A stretch of 6,732 nt of DNA from Bacteroidales bacterium (GTDB lineage: Bacteria; Bacteroidota; Bacteroidia; Bacteroidales; JAOZTL01), in the NCBI GenBank assembly GCA_029942205.1, contig JAOZTL010000017.1, positions 8,252 through 14,983 of the forward strand, written 5' to 3'. The translations under genes were made by a program, and so were the position numbers. Under the pieces are notes generated by a model that saw only the letters and a program-made list of their open reading frames with translations, was not told where the DNA came from and ran no database searches. This document shows, in pieces, positions 5,219 to 6,732 of this stretch (position 1 is the stretch's first letter; each line of letters starts with the position of its first letter).

Positions 5219-6286
5219 TTAGTACTTATTATGGTTTTTGTTTTTAATTGCTTTATTCACCATTTTTCCGAAACTCTTATCTTTCTTTCGTCTTTCAGCA
5301 ATAGTGGATTCATAATGTTCGTTTTCTCGTCCCATTTTTAAATAATTTTCATACGACGATTTATCTATATCTCCGCTTTCTAAAGCTGAAATAACCGCAC
5401 AGCCTACTTCTGTTGTATGTGTGCAATTGTTAAATTTACATTCTTCGGATAGTTTTACAATTGTTTCAAATGTAACTTCTAATCCGCCTATAGAATCAAC
5501 AATTCCAATTTCTCTCATTCCTGGATTGTCAATTAAAATCCCTCCATTTTCAAGAACGACCAATTCTCGGTGAGTTGTAACGTGTCGCCCTCTGTTTGCT
5601 CTTGAACTAATTGTATTTATTTTCATTAGTTCTGTCCCCGAAAGGTTGTTTAGCAAAGTCGATTTTCCCACTCCTGACGAACCTAACAAGCAATAAGTTT
5701 TACCTTTTATAATACTTCCTTTTAATTTCTCGATGCCAATTAAAGTTTCATTACTTATTATAATTATTGGTACTTGTTCTATTCTATTTTCCACATTAGC
5801 AATCATCTTTTTCAATTCTATTTCTTCTACAAGGTCAATCTTATTTAAAATGATAATTGGTTTTACATTAGAAGTGTTGCAAATAGTCAGATACCTTTCT
5901 ATTCGGTTGATATTAAAATCCCTATCAACTGCCTGTACAATAAAAGCAAAATTAATATTTGTTGCAATAATTTGTTTCTCGCCTTGCTTTCCTACTGCTT
6001 GTCGTTCAAGAATAGTTTTTCGTGGAAAAACGGAATGAATGAGAACTTTATCGTCATCATATTCAGAAATTGCAACCCAGTCACCAACTGCTGGAAAATC
6101 AGAGCTGTTTTTTGCAGAATATCTTAAATTGCCAACTATTTCGGCTTCAAAGTCATTTTCAGTCGTTTTGACAATATATCTTTCCTTATGTTCAGAAATA
6201 ACTCGCCCAACCTCAAATGAATCAAAACCTTGTTCTTTTCGGTAATTTTCTAAATCTATATTGTATCCTAAATCTTCCAGTTTCAT
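5219..6286 (-). CDS. rsgA: Ribosome small subunit-dependent GTPase A, long form
   Basis: RsgA (YjeQ) is a circularly permuted GTPase that binds the 30S subunit and acts in late 30S maturation. The 355-residue product has an N-terminal OB-fold (about residues 25-95, with VGDWVAI at 67-73). The GTPase motifs are in permuted order: G4 NKID at 148-151, G1 GSSGVGKST at 202-210, a switch I segment GRHVTTHR at 233-240, and G3 DNPGMRE at 253-259. The C-terminal zinc site is C-x4-C-x-H-x5-C, with Cys283, Cys288, His290 and Cys296. A basic tail (RRKKDKSFGKMVNKAIKNKN) ends it. The N-terminal start MKLEDLGYN and a length near 355 resemble the longer, accessory-type RsgA seen as a second copy in many bacteria; whether this genome also has a shorter housekeeping copy is unknown. 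It lies 40 bp after a methyltransferase gene in the same direction, probably cotranscribed. It converges with the regulator gene. Confidence 0.95.
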   Translation of the reverse strand: MKLEDLGYNIDLENYRKEQGFDSFEVGRVISEHKERYIVKTTENDFEAEIVGNLRYSAKNSSDFPAVGDWVAISEYDDDKVLIHSVFPRKTILERQAVGKQGEKQIIATNINFAFIVQAVDRDFNINRIERYLTICNTSNVKPIIILNKIDLVEEIELKKMIANVENRIEQVPIIIISNETLIGIEKLKGSIIKGKTYCLLGSSGVGKSTLLNNLSGTELMKINTISSRANRGRHVTTHRELVVLENGGILIDNPGMREIGIVDSIGGLEVTFETIVKLSEECKFNNCTHTTEVGCAVISALESGDIDKSSYENYLKMGRENEHYESTIAERRKKDKSFGKMVNKAIKNKNHNKY

Positions 6287-6326
6287 AATAATAATTCATT
6301 ATTTTTTTGATATTGAACAATGAGGT

Positions 6327-6732
6327 CTATATTTTCTTAGCAATATAAAATCCATAACTAAAAAAGTCTTTATACTTTTTATATTTTCTAATTTCCTCTC
6401 TTTCTCCATCAACAATGCTTTTTGCAATCTCTGAATTACGATGCTTTTTCAGAAAATCATCAATACGCTGCTCTATCGGCTGATAATAATTATCAACCCA
6501 ACTGCTTTCTGGCAAAATAAAATAACCAACAGGGGAAAATCCATTTTGTTCTAAGATTTTAATTTTATTGGATGCCGTGTCAATCTCAGGATATTCATTA
6601 TTCCAGTGTTCTTCAATTTCATCAGGTCTGGAATTCGTTATCCAGGTAATTTCACTTACTGCCAAATATCCACCGGTTTTTAAATAGTTTTTCCACTCTT
6701 TTATCCCCGTTTCAAAACCCATATTATAAATT
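6327..6732 (-). CDS. Class I SAM-dependent methyltransferase, C-terminal part (partial)
   Basis: This is the 3' end of a gene whose 5' end lies beyond the right edge. The frame is open through 6732: upstream of the ATG at 6722 the codons read Ile-Tyr-Asn, giving IYNMGFETGIKEWKNYLK. The first Met in the window is therefore probably internal. The visible segment has the late Rossmann-fold element EWKNYLKTGGYLAVSEITW (strand after the catalytic region) and a characteristic tail with RPDEIEEHWNNEYPEI, FILPESSWVDNYYQPIEQR and YGFYIAKK. These fit a family of stand-alone SAM methyltransferases of roughly 250 residues. The SAM-binding glycine motif is not in view, and the substrate is unknown. It lies 40 bp upstream of rsgA on the same strand. 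Family assignment is moderately sure, from motif recognition only. Confidence 0.75.
   Translation of the reverse strand, partial: IYNMGFETGIKEWKNYLKTGGYLAVSEITWITNSRPDEIEEHWNNEYPEIDTASNKIKILEQNGFSPVGYFILPESSWVDNYYQPIEQRIDDFLKKHRNSEIAKSIVDGEREEIRKYKKYKDFFSYGFYIAKKI

Noticed and set aside
5141..5341. Rightward open frame of 66 codons, Cys/Phe-rich
   Set aside because: It overlaps the 3' end of rsgA on the other strand and reads like low-complexity T-rich DNA; no upstream promoter is seen.
5733..6245. Two rightward open frames (5733-6038 and 6039-6245)
   Set aside because: Both lie antisense within rsgA, whose GTPase and zinc motifs are complete in the leftward frame.
6327..6722. Methyltransferase gene starting at the ATG at 6722
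   Set aside because: The frame stays open to the window edge with family-like residues (Ile-Tyr-Asn) upstream, and no SAM-binding motif would be included; it is a partial gene.

Overview
The window looks like chromosomal DNA from a member of the Bacteroidota, most likely a flavobacterium-like lineage. The evidence is the S12/S7/EF-G protein sequences, low GC, promoters of the form TAnnTTTG instead of the sigma70 type, and start codons preceded by A/T-rich leaders without Shine-Dalgarno sequences. The genus cannot be fixed from the sequence alone.

Layout. (1) Positions 1-1252, minus strand: the promoter-proximal part of the str operon, rpsL - rpsG - fusA, with fusA running off the left edge. 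Two TAnnTTTGCA promoter elements lie upstream (1297-1304 and 1410-1417). (2) Positions 1253-1755: a 503-bp A/T-rich divergent intergenic region. Its right end carries a 15-bp direct repeat with an exact 21-bp period, directly abutting a rightward TAnnTTTG promoter. (3) Positions 1756-5068, plus strand: a four-gene cluster. It holds two paralogous four-helix membrane proteins (the second with a LiaF-type C-terminal domain), a LytS/YehU-type sensor histidine kinase and a LytTR response regulator. (4) Positions 5219-6732, minus strand: the 3' part of a SAM-dependent methyltransferase gene followed by a long-form rsgA (circularly permuted GTPase), converging on the regulator gene.

How the parts work together. 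The str operon makes 30S proteins S12 and S7 and the translocation factor EF-G. The plus-strand cluster reads as a self-contained envelope-sensing module. The LiaI/LiaF-like membrane proteins probably report or modulate envelope state, the kinase relays it, and the LytTR regulator binds DNA. Because LytTR domains bind direct repeats about two helical turns apart, the 21-bp-period repeat at 1653-1688 is a good candidate autoregulatory operator. This is inferred, not shown.

The least explained structure is a diverged intergenic repeat of about 107-110 bp. It begins immediately after the stop codon of the first membrane-protein gene and again immediately after the stop codon of the kinase gene. 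A weaker third trace lies after the regulator gene.
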